Notes: a model not told the origin generated them from the letters alone. Counted from the first letter of the stretch, positions 8,807 through 15,109 are shown. The stretch is 20,223 bases of DNA from Thiotrichaceae bacterium (GCA_027008885.1 JALVDQ010000474.1:1-20223); one strand, 5' to 3'. Translations and numbers: made by a program.

Positions 8807-8894
8807 TTCAATGCGCAGGTGGATTAGCGAGCTTAATTCAACCGTAATCCAGCATAGTACCGTGACCTGTCGGGTTATGCCGAGGCTAACCCGA
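8807..8894. repeat. REP-like palindromes between livJ and livH
   Basis: Two dyads lie side by side. GGATTA (8821-8826) faces TAATCC (8845-8850), and TCGGGTTA (8870-8877) faces TAACCCGA (8887-8894) with a 9-nt loop. The left part (8807-8829) is nearly identical to 3092-3119. Clustered palindromes between a binding-protein gene and its permease genes resemble REP elements that stabilise upstream mRNA. Confidence 0.6.
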
Positions 8895-8942
8895 GTTACA
8901 AAACACAGGTTTACCCGCTACCCACAAACGATAGCAGTGTGA

Positions 8943-10073
8943 CTATTTTACTTCAACATACTTTCCATCTTTTACCTGATACATTGCAAAGCCAACGCCT
9001 ATTGCATCACCTTTCTCGTCAAACTTGATTTTACCTAATGGCGTATCTGTTTCATGCTCATGCAATGCCTTGGTTACTGCATCATAATCGGTTGAGCCGG
9101 CTTCTTCTACCGCTGCCAATATTGCCAGTGTGGCTGCATAGGCATTCTCATAGAAAGCACCTGGGTCTTTATTATAGGCTTTCTTGTGTGCTTCAATCGC
9201 TTCTTTGGAGAGGGGATTTTTTGAATTATCCTGTGGTCCTGTCGCATAAACACCTTCTGCGTATTTTCCGGCAACTTTAATAAAGGTATCATCTTTCACC
9301 CCGTCATCCGAGATAAATACTGTTTTCATGCGCTTTTTACGCATTTGAGTCACAATTTTTGATGCTTCAGGATGGTATCCACCAAAAATTACACCATCAG
9401 CTCCCGAACGCTTGATTTTTTGCACAACAGCAGAATAATCAACAGCACCTGGTGTTACACCTTCGTATAAAGCAACTTCAACCTTATCATTTGCTTCAAT
9501 AAATTTTTTGGCAAATTCAGCCAGCCCTTTACCATAATCACCCTTATCGTGTATGACTGCAATTTTCTTCAAGCCCAGAGAAACGGCAAATTCGACTTCC
9601 TTGGCTGCCTGCGCATCATCTGATGCAATGGTGCGGTAGAAGTTAGGATAATCGCCACTTTGGGTTAACCCTGGGCTGGTTGCTGAAGGAGACATCACAA
9701 TGATTTTGGCATTTTTATAAATTGGCAAAGCCGCTTTGGTTGCGCCCGAACAGATATGACCAATGACGAGCTTGACCCCTTCTGATGCCAGTTTAGTCGC
9801 TGTATTGGTTGCAATTTCAGGTTTGCAAACATCGTCTTCAATGACGAGTTCAACCTGTTTGCCATTGACTCCGCCTTTGGAATTGATTTGCTTAACAACC
9901 AGTTTGGCAGCCTTGGTCGTTGGTATTCCGTAGGAGGCAAGGTCTCCACTGTGTGGACCCGCGACACCTAATTTGAGTGTATCCGCATTTGCTACACCCG
10001 TTGCAGCAAACGTCAGACCTAAAAGCGTTGACATTATTGTCGAGACCATTGTCTTGTTAATTGATTTTTTCAT
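8943..10073 (-). CDS. livJ: Branched-chain amino-acid-binding periplasmic protein (LivJ/LivK type)
   Basis: A periplasmic substrate-binding protein of the leucine/isoleucine/valine family (Peripla_BP_6 type), 376 residues from the chosen start. The signal peptide is MKKSINKTMV, a hydrophobic core, then GVANA before DTLKLGVAGPHSG; signal peptidase I cleavage after about residue 30 is expected. The mature protein shows the family stretches LVKQINSKGGVNGKQVELVIEDD and LVIGHICSGATKAALPIY, with two cysteines likely forming the N-lobe disulfide. An ATG three codons upstream (10082) directly abuts the GGAGG Shine-Dalgarno sequence (10083-10087). The ATG at 10073 sits 9 bases from it and is therefore preferred. 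Exact ligand cannot be told; a related short-amide or other amino-acid specificity is possible. Confidence 0.92.
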   Translation of the reverse strand: MKKSINKTMVSTIMSTLLGLTFAATGVANADTLKLGVAGPHSGDLASYGIPTTKAAKLVVKQINSKGGVNGKQVELVIEDDVCKPEIATNTATKLASEGVKLVIGHICSGATKAALPIYKNAKIIVMSPSATSPGLTQSGDYPNFYRTIASDDAQAAKEVEFAVSLGLKKIAVIHDKGDYGKGLAEFAKKFIEANDKVEVALYEGVTPGAVDYSAVVQKIKRSGADGVIFGGYHPEASKIVTQMRKKRMKTVFISDDGVKDDTFIKVAGKYAEGVYATGPQDNSKNPLSKEAIEAHKKAYNKDPGAFYENAYAATLAILAAVEEAGSTDYDAVTKALHEHETDTPLGKIKFDEKGDAIGVGFAMYQVKDGKYVEVK

Positions 10074-10121
10074 TTGATTCATCCTCCGGTTTTATATTGC
10101 CATAACATAGCATAGGAAAAA

Positions 10122-10127
10122 ATTATA
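10122..10127 (-). promoter_or_regulatory. Candidate -10 of the liv operon
   Basis: Read on the minus strand this is a perfect TATAAT, about 49 bp upstream of the livJ start. It sits inside an A/T-rich dyad (GGAAAAAA ... TTTTTTCC, about 10115-10136). No convincing -35 lies 16-18 bp away, so this is a tentative call. Confidence 0.35.
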
Positions 10128-10136
10128 TTTTTTTCC

Positions 10137-10500
10137 ATGACTAAAATTCGATTAATTAATTGTGTCGTGGTTAATTGTGCTCAGGTTACTTATCAAAGAA
10201 AATAAATACAGAGCTTGAAAAGATATAATTTCAGACTATAGTAAGCGGGTGTCTGGGAGTCTGTCCGGAAACAGGAAGTATAACTTTCCATAACAGGAAC
10301 AGGCTGTTTCAGACAAGCCAGAAACCTGTCTGGAATTATCAAGGAAATATGAGTCGCAGCGAAGAAAAGCTGAGTTTGCGCCAGATATTTTGTCAATTTG
10401 AGGCAAATAGTCATTCTATTTAACTCTATTTAACGAAAATTGAGGAAAAATTCAGCCTGATTCAGTTTTTTCCGCGGGTAGGCTTACTCTTTTCAGACAG
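10137..10500. other. Intergenic stretch without a supported gene
   Basis: Between livJ and hpf, which are divergent. I see only short dyads, for example CAGACA (10310-10315) facing TGTCTG (10327-10332). A 73-codon minus-strand open frame (10193-10414) lacks a ribosome-binding site and recognisable protein features. The stretch contains many short repeats of CTGT, GTCTG and AACAGG and may be decayed sequence. Confidence 0.5.
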
Positions 10501-10523
10501 GTACTTAAGTTCTTAAAACTCGT

Positions 10524-10529
10524 TATAAT
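10524..10529 (+). promoter_or_regulatory. -10 element of the hpf promoter
   Basis: A perfect TATAAT, 38 bp upstream of the hpf start. The matching -35 region is poor (GTACTT at a 17-bp spacing), so activation or another sigma factor may assist. No sigma54 -24/-12 motif was seen. Confidence 0.5.
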
Positions 10530-10566
10530 GCTTAAAAATTACAATTACTAGACGGAGAATCCGATA

Positions 10567-10908
10567 ATGATCGACGTACAAGCAAGAAATTTTTCATTAA
10601 CAGAAGCAATTAACAACCATACTCACCAAAAGCTGGAATCTATGCTCCATCATTTTGGTGACAAAATCCTTAAAATTATTGTTCATCTCTCTGATGATAA
10701 CGGTCCCAAAGGTGGAATTGACAAACATTGCCATATTCATGTCGAAATGAAAAAAATGCCTACCGTCGTTATAGAAGACTCTGAAGAAAACTTATACACA
10801 GCCATAGATAAAGCAACTCACCGGGCAGAACGTGCGGTGAGAAAATCTGTTGAGAAGGTGCAAACAAAAGCACGCCATATAGACAAATCTGTTATTAACG
10901 GCGTATAA
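10567..10908 (+). CDS. hpf: Ribosome hibernation-promoting factor (HPF/RaiA family)
   Basis: A 113-residue protein of the S30AE (YfiA/HPF) family, which binds the decoding centre of the 30S subunit in slow growth and inactivates or dimerises ribosomes. Recognisable are the start MIDVQARNFSLTEAI, the alpha-helix NNHTHQKLESMLHHFG, the strand KIIVHLSDDNGPKGGIDKHCHIHVEM and the second helix NLYTAIDKATHRAERAVRKSVEK. It lacks the long C-terminal dimerisation domain, so it is a short form. A GGAG Shine-Dalgarno sequence lies 9 bases before the ATG. In many proteobacteria hpf follows rpoN; here it stands alone, followed by a large imperfect palindrome. HPF versus RaiA cannot be settled from sequence length alone. 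Confidence 0.92.
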   Translation: MIDVQARNFSLTEAINNHTHQKLESMLHHFGDKILKIIVHLSDDNGPKGGIDKHCHIHVEMKKMPTVVIEDSEENLYTAIDKATHRAERAVRKSVEKVQTKARHIDKSVINGV

Positions 10909-10927
10909 GCCTAACCGGAAACCTGTT

Positions 10928-11040
10928 TGAGTACAGAAGCCGCTGCAAATTTATCAGCCAATCTTGCCTGAATCCGTAAAATAATGCTGAGAGAGGTAAG
11001 ATATTGGCTACATAAATTTAGCAGCTGCTTACTGCACTCA
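10928..11040. repeat. 113-bp imperfect palindrome downstream of hpf
   Basis: The left arm (10928-10969) and right arm (10994-11040, reverse-complemented) share in order TGAGT, CAG-AAGC, GCTGC, AAATTTAT, AGCCAAT and CTT-CCT. Small mismatches and one- or two-base bulges interrupt the pairing. The loop is about 24 nt. There is no clear T-tract, so a standard terminator is unlikely. It may be a folded 3' UTR, a small RNA or a MITE remnant. Confidence 0.7.
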
Positions 11041-11153
11041 ATAACACTTTACTGTCTCGGCGAGTATTTCTAAATAGTTTTAAAATCAATATCTTACTAT
11101 TGTATTGTTAGCATCTCGGTGATTATGCCTTAATTAAAAAATATTCAAATACC

Positions 11154-11214
11154 TATAATTTGTATTTATCAAATTAGGAGTAATTAGTGAAATTACCTGA
11201 AAATATGGTATTCT
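11154..11214 (+). promoter_or_regulatory. Candidate promoters of the cold-shock gene
   Basis: Two -10 candidates are seen. One is a perfect TATAAT at 11154-11159. The other is an extended -10, TGG-TATTCT, at 11206-11214. Neither has a good -35. The first would give a leader of about 120 nt, in keeping with long cold-shock leaders. The second would start transcription around 11221, right at the leader hairpin. Confidence 0.45.
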
Positions 11215-11219
11215 AGGCG

Positions 11220-11260
11220 CACAGTTTTAATTAAAGCTTTATACGAAACTGTGTTTTTTT
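11220..11260 (+). promoter_or_regulatory. Leader hairpin with U7 tract before the csp gene
   Basis: CACAGTTT (11220-11227) pairs with AAACTGTG (11246-11253), with an 18-nt loop and seven T directly after (11254-11260). The form is that of a weak AT-rich intrinsic terminator placed 24 bases before the start codon. It could act as an attenuator or as a temperature-dependent leader structure. Confidence 0.55.
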
Positions 11261-11284
11261 ATTTTAAAATTGAGGTTCCCAGAA

Positions 11285-11491
11285 ATGGCAACAGGTACAG
11301 TTAAGTGGTTCAACAGCAGTAAAGGTTTTGGTTTTATTGCTCCTGATGACGGTAGTGATGATGTGTTTGTTCACTACAATTCTATTCAAATGGATGGATA
11401 TAAGTCCCTGGAAGAAGGGCAGAAAGTGAATTTTGAGACAGAAGACGGTGCTAAGGGACCGGCTGCTGTAAATGTTACTGCGGTAGACTAA
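11285..11491 (+). CDS. Cold-shock domain protein (CspA family)
   Basis: A 68-residue single cold-shock domain. RNP1 is KGFGFI (around residues 14-19) and RNP2 is VFVHY (around 30-34); the N-terminus [10 protein letters not shown] and the end GPAAVNVT are typical. It binds single-stranded RNA or DNA, melting mRNA structure. The ATG at 11285 has a GAGG Shine-Dalgarno sequence 9 bases upstream, while an earlier in-frame TTG at 11270 would lie upstream of that site and is rejected. The leader carries a hairpin and U-tract, and an intrinsic terminator follows the stop. Whether it is cold-induced or constitutive (CspC/CspE-like) cannot be told. Confidence 0.95.
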   Translation: MATGTVKWFNSSKGFGFIAPDDGSDDVFVHYNSIQMDGYKSLEEGQKVNFETEDGAKGPAAVNVTAVD

Positions 11492-11515
11492 AACCAAAGC
11501 CCCGCAACTTTAGAA

Positions 11516-11538
11516 GCCCCGCTAATGCGGGGCTTTTT
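11516..11538 (+). terminator. Rho-independent terminator of the csp gene
   Basis: GCCCCGC (11516-11522), loop TAAT, GCGGGGC (11527-11533), then T5. An identical GCCCCGC at 11499-11505 could compete as the 5' arm, giving an alternative longer-loop hairpin. Confidence 0.93.
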
Positions 11539-11658
11539 ATTTGTCTAAAAAGAGATTTAGCATAATTTGATTATGCGACAGTATTTGCTCTCTCAACACT
11601 CCTGTAAATATACTCGGATCAAAGTACTCCAGAATATCTAAAAGATGTAAAATACTCT

Positions 11659-11687
11659 TTCCAAAAGCTAAATTTTGATGTTATTAT
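11659..11687 (+). promoter_or_regulatory. Promoter of the tRNA-Cys/tRNA-Leu pair
   Basis: TTCCAA (11659-11664) and TATTAT (11682-11687) have a 17-bp spacer. They are followed by CTCGCGCCTCGT, which shares CGCGCCTCGT with the tRNA-Gly promoter. The -35 is weak, but the GC-rich discriminator fits a stable-RNA promoter. Confidence 0.5.
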
Positions 11688-11701
11688 CTCGCGCCTCGTG
11701 A

Positions 11702-11775
11702 GGCTGAGTTGCAGAGTGGTTATGCAACGGTTTGCAAAACCGTCTACCTCGGTTCGATTCCGGGCTCAGCCTCCA
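11702..11775 (+). tRNA. tRNA-Cys(GCA)
   Basis: Acceptor GGCTGAG (11702-11708) pairs with CTCAGCC (11765-11771). The discriminator is T11772, as expected for Cys, and CCA is encoded at 11773-11775. The anticodon GCA is at 11734-11736, closed by a CGGTT/AACCG stem. The T-arm is GGTTCGATTCC. Confidence 0.97.
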
Positions 11776-11837
11776 CTTCTTATTACGATTGAAACATTAA
11801 AATATCTCAAAAGTAAGTTATATAAGTTACAAACAAA

Positions 11838-11924
11838 GCCCAGGTGGCGAAATTGGTAGACGCAAGGGACTTAAAATCCCTCGGTAGCAATACCGTGCCG
11901 GTTCGATTCCGGCCCTGGGCACCA
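11838..11924 (+). tRNA. tRNA-Leu(TAA)
   Basis: An 87-nt class II tRNA. Acceptor GCCCAGG (11838-11844) pairs with CCTGGGC (11914-11920); the discriminator is A and CCA is encoded at 11922-11924. The anticodon TAA is at 11872-11874 in loop CTTAAAA, closed by AGGGA/TCCCT. The long variable arm CGGTAGCAATACCG is typical of Leu. It follows tRNA-Cys by 62 bp and probably shares its transcript. The cas locus starts 127 bp later. Confidence 0.97.
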
Positions 11925-12051
11925 ATACACAGATTCAAAGAAGTTCATATCGTTTTCAATCTTACTCCATGAAATAAGCATTCATCTCTGCTACTATCTG
12001 CTTAACAAATTATTACGGGTTTCTAATAACGATCTGGAGCAGTCGTAGAGC

Positions 12052-14754
12052 ATGGATGATAGAAATTATTATAAATACTGGGGTAAAGCAAAAAAGCCTG
12101 GTGATGATTCGGATGGTGCGCCTTATCATCTGCTGGTTTATCATTCGCTGGATGTGGCAGCAGTTGCAGCTGTATGGTGGCAACAAAGTGCTGTTATAAG
12201 GAACCAGTTTACCTCTATCAGTCACACTAGTGAAGAAGTTACCCAGGCGTGGCTACTTTTTTTTATCGCTTTGCATGATCTTGGAAAGTTTGATGTGCGC
12301 TTTCAGATGAAAGTGCCTGAAGTCGCAACTGGGCTTTGGAGTGGTTTTGCAGATTTAGATACAAGCCAGTGCAGAAAATATTATCATGGCGAATATACTT
12401 ATCACTGGTTATTTAAAGATTTTTCCGAAGAATTTGAATGGGAATCATCAGGTTGGATTGAAGCAGAAGGGGTAGAGATTTGGGAAAACTGGCAACCCTG
12501 GCTTCAGGCTGTTGCCGGACATCATGGTATAGAACCATACGGGCAAGATAATTTTTTACAACTGCGTGCGGATAAGCATGTTATTGAGTATGATCGAACT
12601 GCCCGAAAATCCTTTGTTTACCAGATGGAATCACTTTTCCTGAAACCGGCAGGTTTATCCATTAAAGATTTACCACCACCTTGTCATTTATTATTTTTTG
12701 CAGGTTTTTGTTCTGTCTGTGATTGGCTGGGTTCTACCACCCACAATAAAAACGGAGAAGCTCTGTTTGATTTTCATGCTAACCATGAAAGGCAAGATAA
12801 ACAAAACCATCTACGGAATTATTTCGAATCAAAACGTCCCATTGCTCAGAGATTGTTACAGGAGAGCGGTTTGCTTCAAAACGTAACAACCACTGGCGGT
12901 ATGCAATCATTATTCCCTGAATTTATCCCACACCAAGTACAAACACTGGTTGACAAAATCCCTGTTAAACCCGGTCTTACATTGATTGAAGCACCCACCG
13001 GATCAGGCAAAACAGAAGCCGCCTTAGCCTATGCCAGTTATATGCTGGCAGGAGAAATAGCAGAGAGCATAATCTTTGCATTGCCAACACAGGCGACTGC
13101 CAATGCCATGCTGGAGCGTCTGATTAAAGTCTCGAAAAAACTGTATGACGGAGCTGACATTGTTTTGGCGCACGGCAAAGCTGGTTTTAACCCTGAATTT
13201 ATTGATCTGAAGGAAGCCTCAAAAAGAAATACATCTCTTGATGGTGAGCATGAACTGGAAGCCAGTGTGCAATGCTCCCAGTGGCTTGGGCAAAGCCGCA
13301 AGCGGGTATTTCTGGGGCAAATTGGAGTATGCACGGTTGATCAGGTGCTTGTTTCGGTTTTGCCCGTTAAACATCGTTTTGTGCGTTCATTCGGGCTGGG
13401 TAAAAGCGTGTTAATTATTGATGAGGTTCATGCCTATGACAGTTATATGTATGGGCTTTTAATTGAAGTACTCCACAGACAAAAAGCCATGAATGGTAGT
13501 GTGATTTTACTATCTGCCACTTTACCTCTTTTTCAACGTGAAAAGCTTATGTCCACATGGGGTGATGCCACAAATGTCTTTACTAAAGAGGATGATTATC
13601 CGCTCATATCACATATACACAGCGAAAAAACCACCACTTATCCGTTGCCTGTGGAAGAATGCAAACGACTGGCACAACAACCCAAACGTATGGTTAAAAT
13701 TAGCAACCTGACAACACCAGATATGCTTCCTGATAAGGGTTTGATAGAGCAAATCATCCAGGCGGCAGAACACCATGCCAATGTGGTTATTATCTGCAAT
13801 TTGGTAGCCGATGCGCAGTCACTTGCCAGTCAGTTGAAAGAACTGACCTCTATAACCGTTGACCTATTTCATTCACGTTATCGTTTTAAAGATCGCCAGC
13901 AAAAGGAAAATCTGGTACTTGAAAGTTACGGCAAGGGTAATAAGCGCAAGCAGGGGGGTATTCTGGTAGCAACTCAGGTGGTGGAACAAAGCCTTGATTT
14001 GGACTTTGACTGGATGATTAGTCAGCTTTGCCCTATGGACTTGCTGTTTCAGCGTTTAGGGCGACTACACCGACATGAGCGAGAAAGACCAAGGGGATTC
14101 ACAGAACCACAATGTACAGTATTGTTACCTGAAAATGAGGATTATCAGTTGCACAAGCTGATTTATGGTAACAAAAAAGCACCTAATTCTCGTGTCTTAT
14201 GGCGTACAGAGCAGCTTATAAAAAATACAAGCGGCGATAATTCCACGCTGGTTTTTCCGGATGCTTACCGCCCCATGATTGAGTGTGTGTATCAGGAAGA
14301 ACCCTGGCTGGATGAGCCTGTTTCAATTATTGAGGAATATGAGGCCTTCCAGATGGAAGAAATTGCAAGCCGGATGACTGCCAATGATTTAACCAAAATT
14401 GAAAACGTCTGGGATGATCAGGATAGCAACATCAATGCCCTAACCAGAGATGGTGAAATGAACCTGAATATTATTCCTGTGCTTGCTATAGAAAGGGGAA
14501 GCTATTTTTTGGATGAAACCATACCAATTACTGAAATTGAAGAATGGAAGCAACAGGAAGCTTTAATGTTGAACACCATTCCTGTTCCTGCCTCTTGGGA
14601 ATCCAGCTTGCAAGACATTGCTATTAAATACAAGGATAGTGATGTCTTTTGTTTGCCCATGATTCCTGATAGTGACTCATGGAAGGCAACAGGTAAAAAA
14701 GCCGATTTTAGATACAATATAGATACAGGCTTGGAAAGGAAAAAGCAAGAATAA
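12052..14754 (+). CDS. cas3: CRISPR-associated helicase-nuclease Cas3 (type I-E)
   Basis: A 900-residue protein joining an N-terminal HD nuclease to a superfamily 2 helicase, recruited by Cascade to unwind and degrade the non-target strand. The HD domain shows H31, H75-D76 (ALHDLGKFD) and H157-H158-G159. The helicase shows APTGSGKT with K320, DEVH at 457-460, SATLP from 488, and the motif VI stretch QRLGRLHRH from 667. The C-terminal accessory domain follows. Length and domain order match E. coli Cas3. GGAG at 12036-12039 is a distant Shine-Dalgarno sequence (12 bases). It is the first gene of the locus but is separated from cas8e by 367 bp holding a mini-CRISPR and a small ORF, so it probably has its own promoter. 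Confidence 0.95.
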   Translation: MDDRNYYKYWGKAKKPGDDSDGAPYHLLVYHSLDVAAVAAVWWQQSAVIRNQFTSISHTSEEVTQAWLLFFIALHDLGKFDVRFQMKVPEVATGLWSGFADLDTSQCRKYYHGEYTYHWLFKDFSEEFEWESSGWIEAEGVEIWENWQPWLQAVAGHHGIEPYGQDNFLQLRADKHVIEYDRTARKSFVYQMESLFLKPAGLSIKDLPPPCHLLFFAGFCSVCDWLGSTTHNKNGEALFDFHANHERQDKQNHLRNYFESKRPIAQRLLQESGLLQNVTTTGGMQSLFPEFIPHQVQTLVDKIPVKPGLTLIEAPTGSGKTEAALAYASYMLAGEIAESIIFALPTQATANAMLERLIKVSKKLYDGADIVLAHGKAGFNPEFIDLKEASKRNTSLDGEHELEASVQCSQWLGQSRKRVFLGQIGVCTVDQVLVSVLPVKHRFVRSFGLGKSVLIIDEVHAYDSYMYGLLIEVLHRQKAMNGSVILLSATLPLFQREKLMSTWGDATNVFTKEDDYPLISHIHSEKTTTYPLPVEECKRLAQQPKRMVKISNLTTPDMLPDKGLIEQIIQAAEHHANVVIICNLVADAQSLASQLKELTSITVDLFHSRYRFKDRQQKENLVLESYGKGNKRKQGGILVATQVVEQSLDLDFDWMISQLCPMDLLFQRLGRLHRHERERPRGFTEPQCTVLLPENEDYQLHKLIYGNKKAPNSRVLWRTEQLIKNTSGDNSTLVFPDAYRPMIECVYQEEPWLDEPVSIIEEYEAFQMEEIASRMTANDLTKIENVWDDQDSNINALTRDGEMNLNIIPVLAIERGSYFLDETIPITEIEEWKQQEALMLNTIPVPASWESSLQDIAIKYKDSDVFCLPMIPDSDSWKATGKKADFRYNIDTGLERKKQE

Positions 14755-14770
14755 TAACATGCTATAAAAG

Positions 14771-14795
14771 TGAGGGCAGAAACACTCTGCCCTCA
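14771..14795 (-). terminator. Hairpin ending the minus-strand crRNA-like transcript
   Basis: TGAGGGCAGA (14771-14780) and TCTGCCCTCA (14786-14795) form a perfect 10-bp stem with a 5-nt loop. On the minus strand it is followed by CTTTTATA, a short U-tract; on the plus strand it is followed by TCCCC, so it suits minus-strand transcription. Its first arm on the minus strand overlaps the end of the second degenerate repeat, which explains why that repeat has lost its usual 3' end. Confidence 0.65.
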
Positions 14796-14876
14796 TCCCC
14801 ACGGATGTGGGGAACAAACTAAGTATAAAACTAAGTTCAAACTGAACTCGGTGCATCCCCAAGTATTGGGGAACGC
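14788..14876 (-). CRISPR. Degenerate two-repeat mini-CRISPR (candidate CreR/CreA RNA)
   Basis: Read on the minus strand, repeat-like a (14876-14849) contains GTTCCCC, AATACTT, GGGGATG and CACCG. Spacer-like DNA follows (about 14848-14816, 33 nt), then repeat-like b (14815-14788) with GTTCCCC, ACATCCGT and GGGGATGA. Both fold into 6-bp stems (CCCCAA/TTGGGG and CCCCAC/GTGGGG), as Cas6e needs. They resemble I-E repeats of the form GTTCCCC...GGGGATGAACCG. Repeat a keeps an almost normal 5' handle, ATGCACCG; repeat b has lost it. The stem-to-stem distance is 59 bp against 61 for a usual I-E unit. The spacer's first 13 nt match the cas8e promoter region. A plain decayed array is the alternative. 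Confidence 0.75.
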
Positions 14877-14895
14877 TTTTAGCTTTTAGTATACT
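14866..14895 (+). promoter_or_regulatory. Candidate promoter of the small ORF and Cascade operon
   Basis: TTGGGG (14866-14871, inside repeat-like a) and TATACT (14890-14895) have an 18-bp spacer; transcription would start near 14902. AGTATACT (14888-14895) is palindromic, so TATACT is also present on the minus strand (14893-14888). From there a short transcript could start just before repeat-like a, with a weak -35 TTCAGT at 14916-14911. Both are inferred from motif matches only. Confidence 0.4.
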
Positions 14896-14921
14896 ATACG
14901 CATTTTTCAAACTGAACTCTT
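14886..14921 (-). promoter_or_regulatory. Self-target (PAM plus seed match) of the mini-CRISPR spacer
   Basis: On the minus strand AAG (14921-14919) is followed directly by AGTTCAGTTTGAA (14918-14906). This is identical to the first 13 nt of the spacer-like segment (14848-14836). AAG is the canonical type I-E PAM. Beyond the seed only scattered positions agree, so a bound Cascade would not be expected to form a full R-loop or recruit Cas3. The footprint would cover the putative -10 and start site of the cas8e transcript. Confidence 0.7.
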
Positions 14922-14968
14922 GTGAAATATTTAATCAGCGTGTATTATTTGACCATTATTTCAAAGAT

Positions 14969-15109
14969 ATGCACGCTAACATGAACCGATTCATTAAGAA
15001 ACTTGTTAAAAACCTCAATAAAATTAATCCATTGGGGTTTGCAACATTAGCTTTAATTGTAAGTTTACTATCGGTCATGGTGGTTTTCATCTTTGCACTG
15101 AAATTATAA
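14969..15109 (+). CDS. Small hypothetical one-TM protein upstream of cas8e
   Basis: A 46-codon ORF (42 codons from an internal ATG at 14981). The N-terminal half is basic (NRFIKKLVKNLNKINP). The C-terminal half is a single hydrophobic segment of about 20 residues (residues 23-43, rich in L, V, I and F) ending in ALKL. No homologue is recognised. The stop lies 12 bp before the cas8e ATG, so it would share the Cascade transcript, downstream of the mini-CRISPR target. The architecture recalls small membrane-active toxin peptides and hence a possible CreT, but no good Shine-Dalgarno sequence is seen before either ATG. It may also be a leader peptide or non-coding. Confidence 0.45.
   Translation: MHANMNRFIKKLVKNLNKINPLGFATLALIVSLLSVMVVFIFALKL

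Noticed and set aside
10310..10332. CAGACA/TGTCTG hairpin as a terminator or riboswitch
   Set aside because: Six base pairs with no U-tract and no conserved riboswitch sequence; probably chance in a repetitive stretch.
10193..10414. 73-codon minus-strand open frame in the livJ-hpf gap
   Set aside because: No ribosome-binding site, no recognisable domain, composition like random AT-rich DNA; treated as non-coding.
14788..14876. Reading the two repeats as the main CRISPR array of the locus
   Set aside because: Only two divergent copies, one spacer-like unit of off-standard spacing, an embedded terminator, and location between cas3 and cas8e; the functional array is expected after cas2.
14677..14910. 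77-codon minus-strand open frame across the cas3 end and the mini-CRISPR
   Set aside because: It runs through the repeats, the hairpin and the cas3 3' end. These non-coding structures explain the sequence better.
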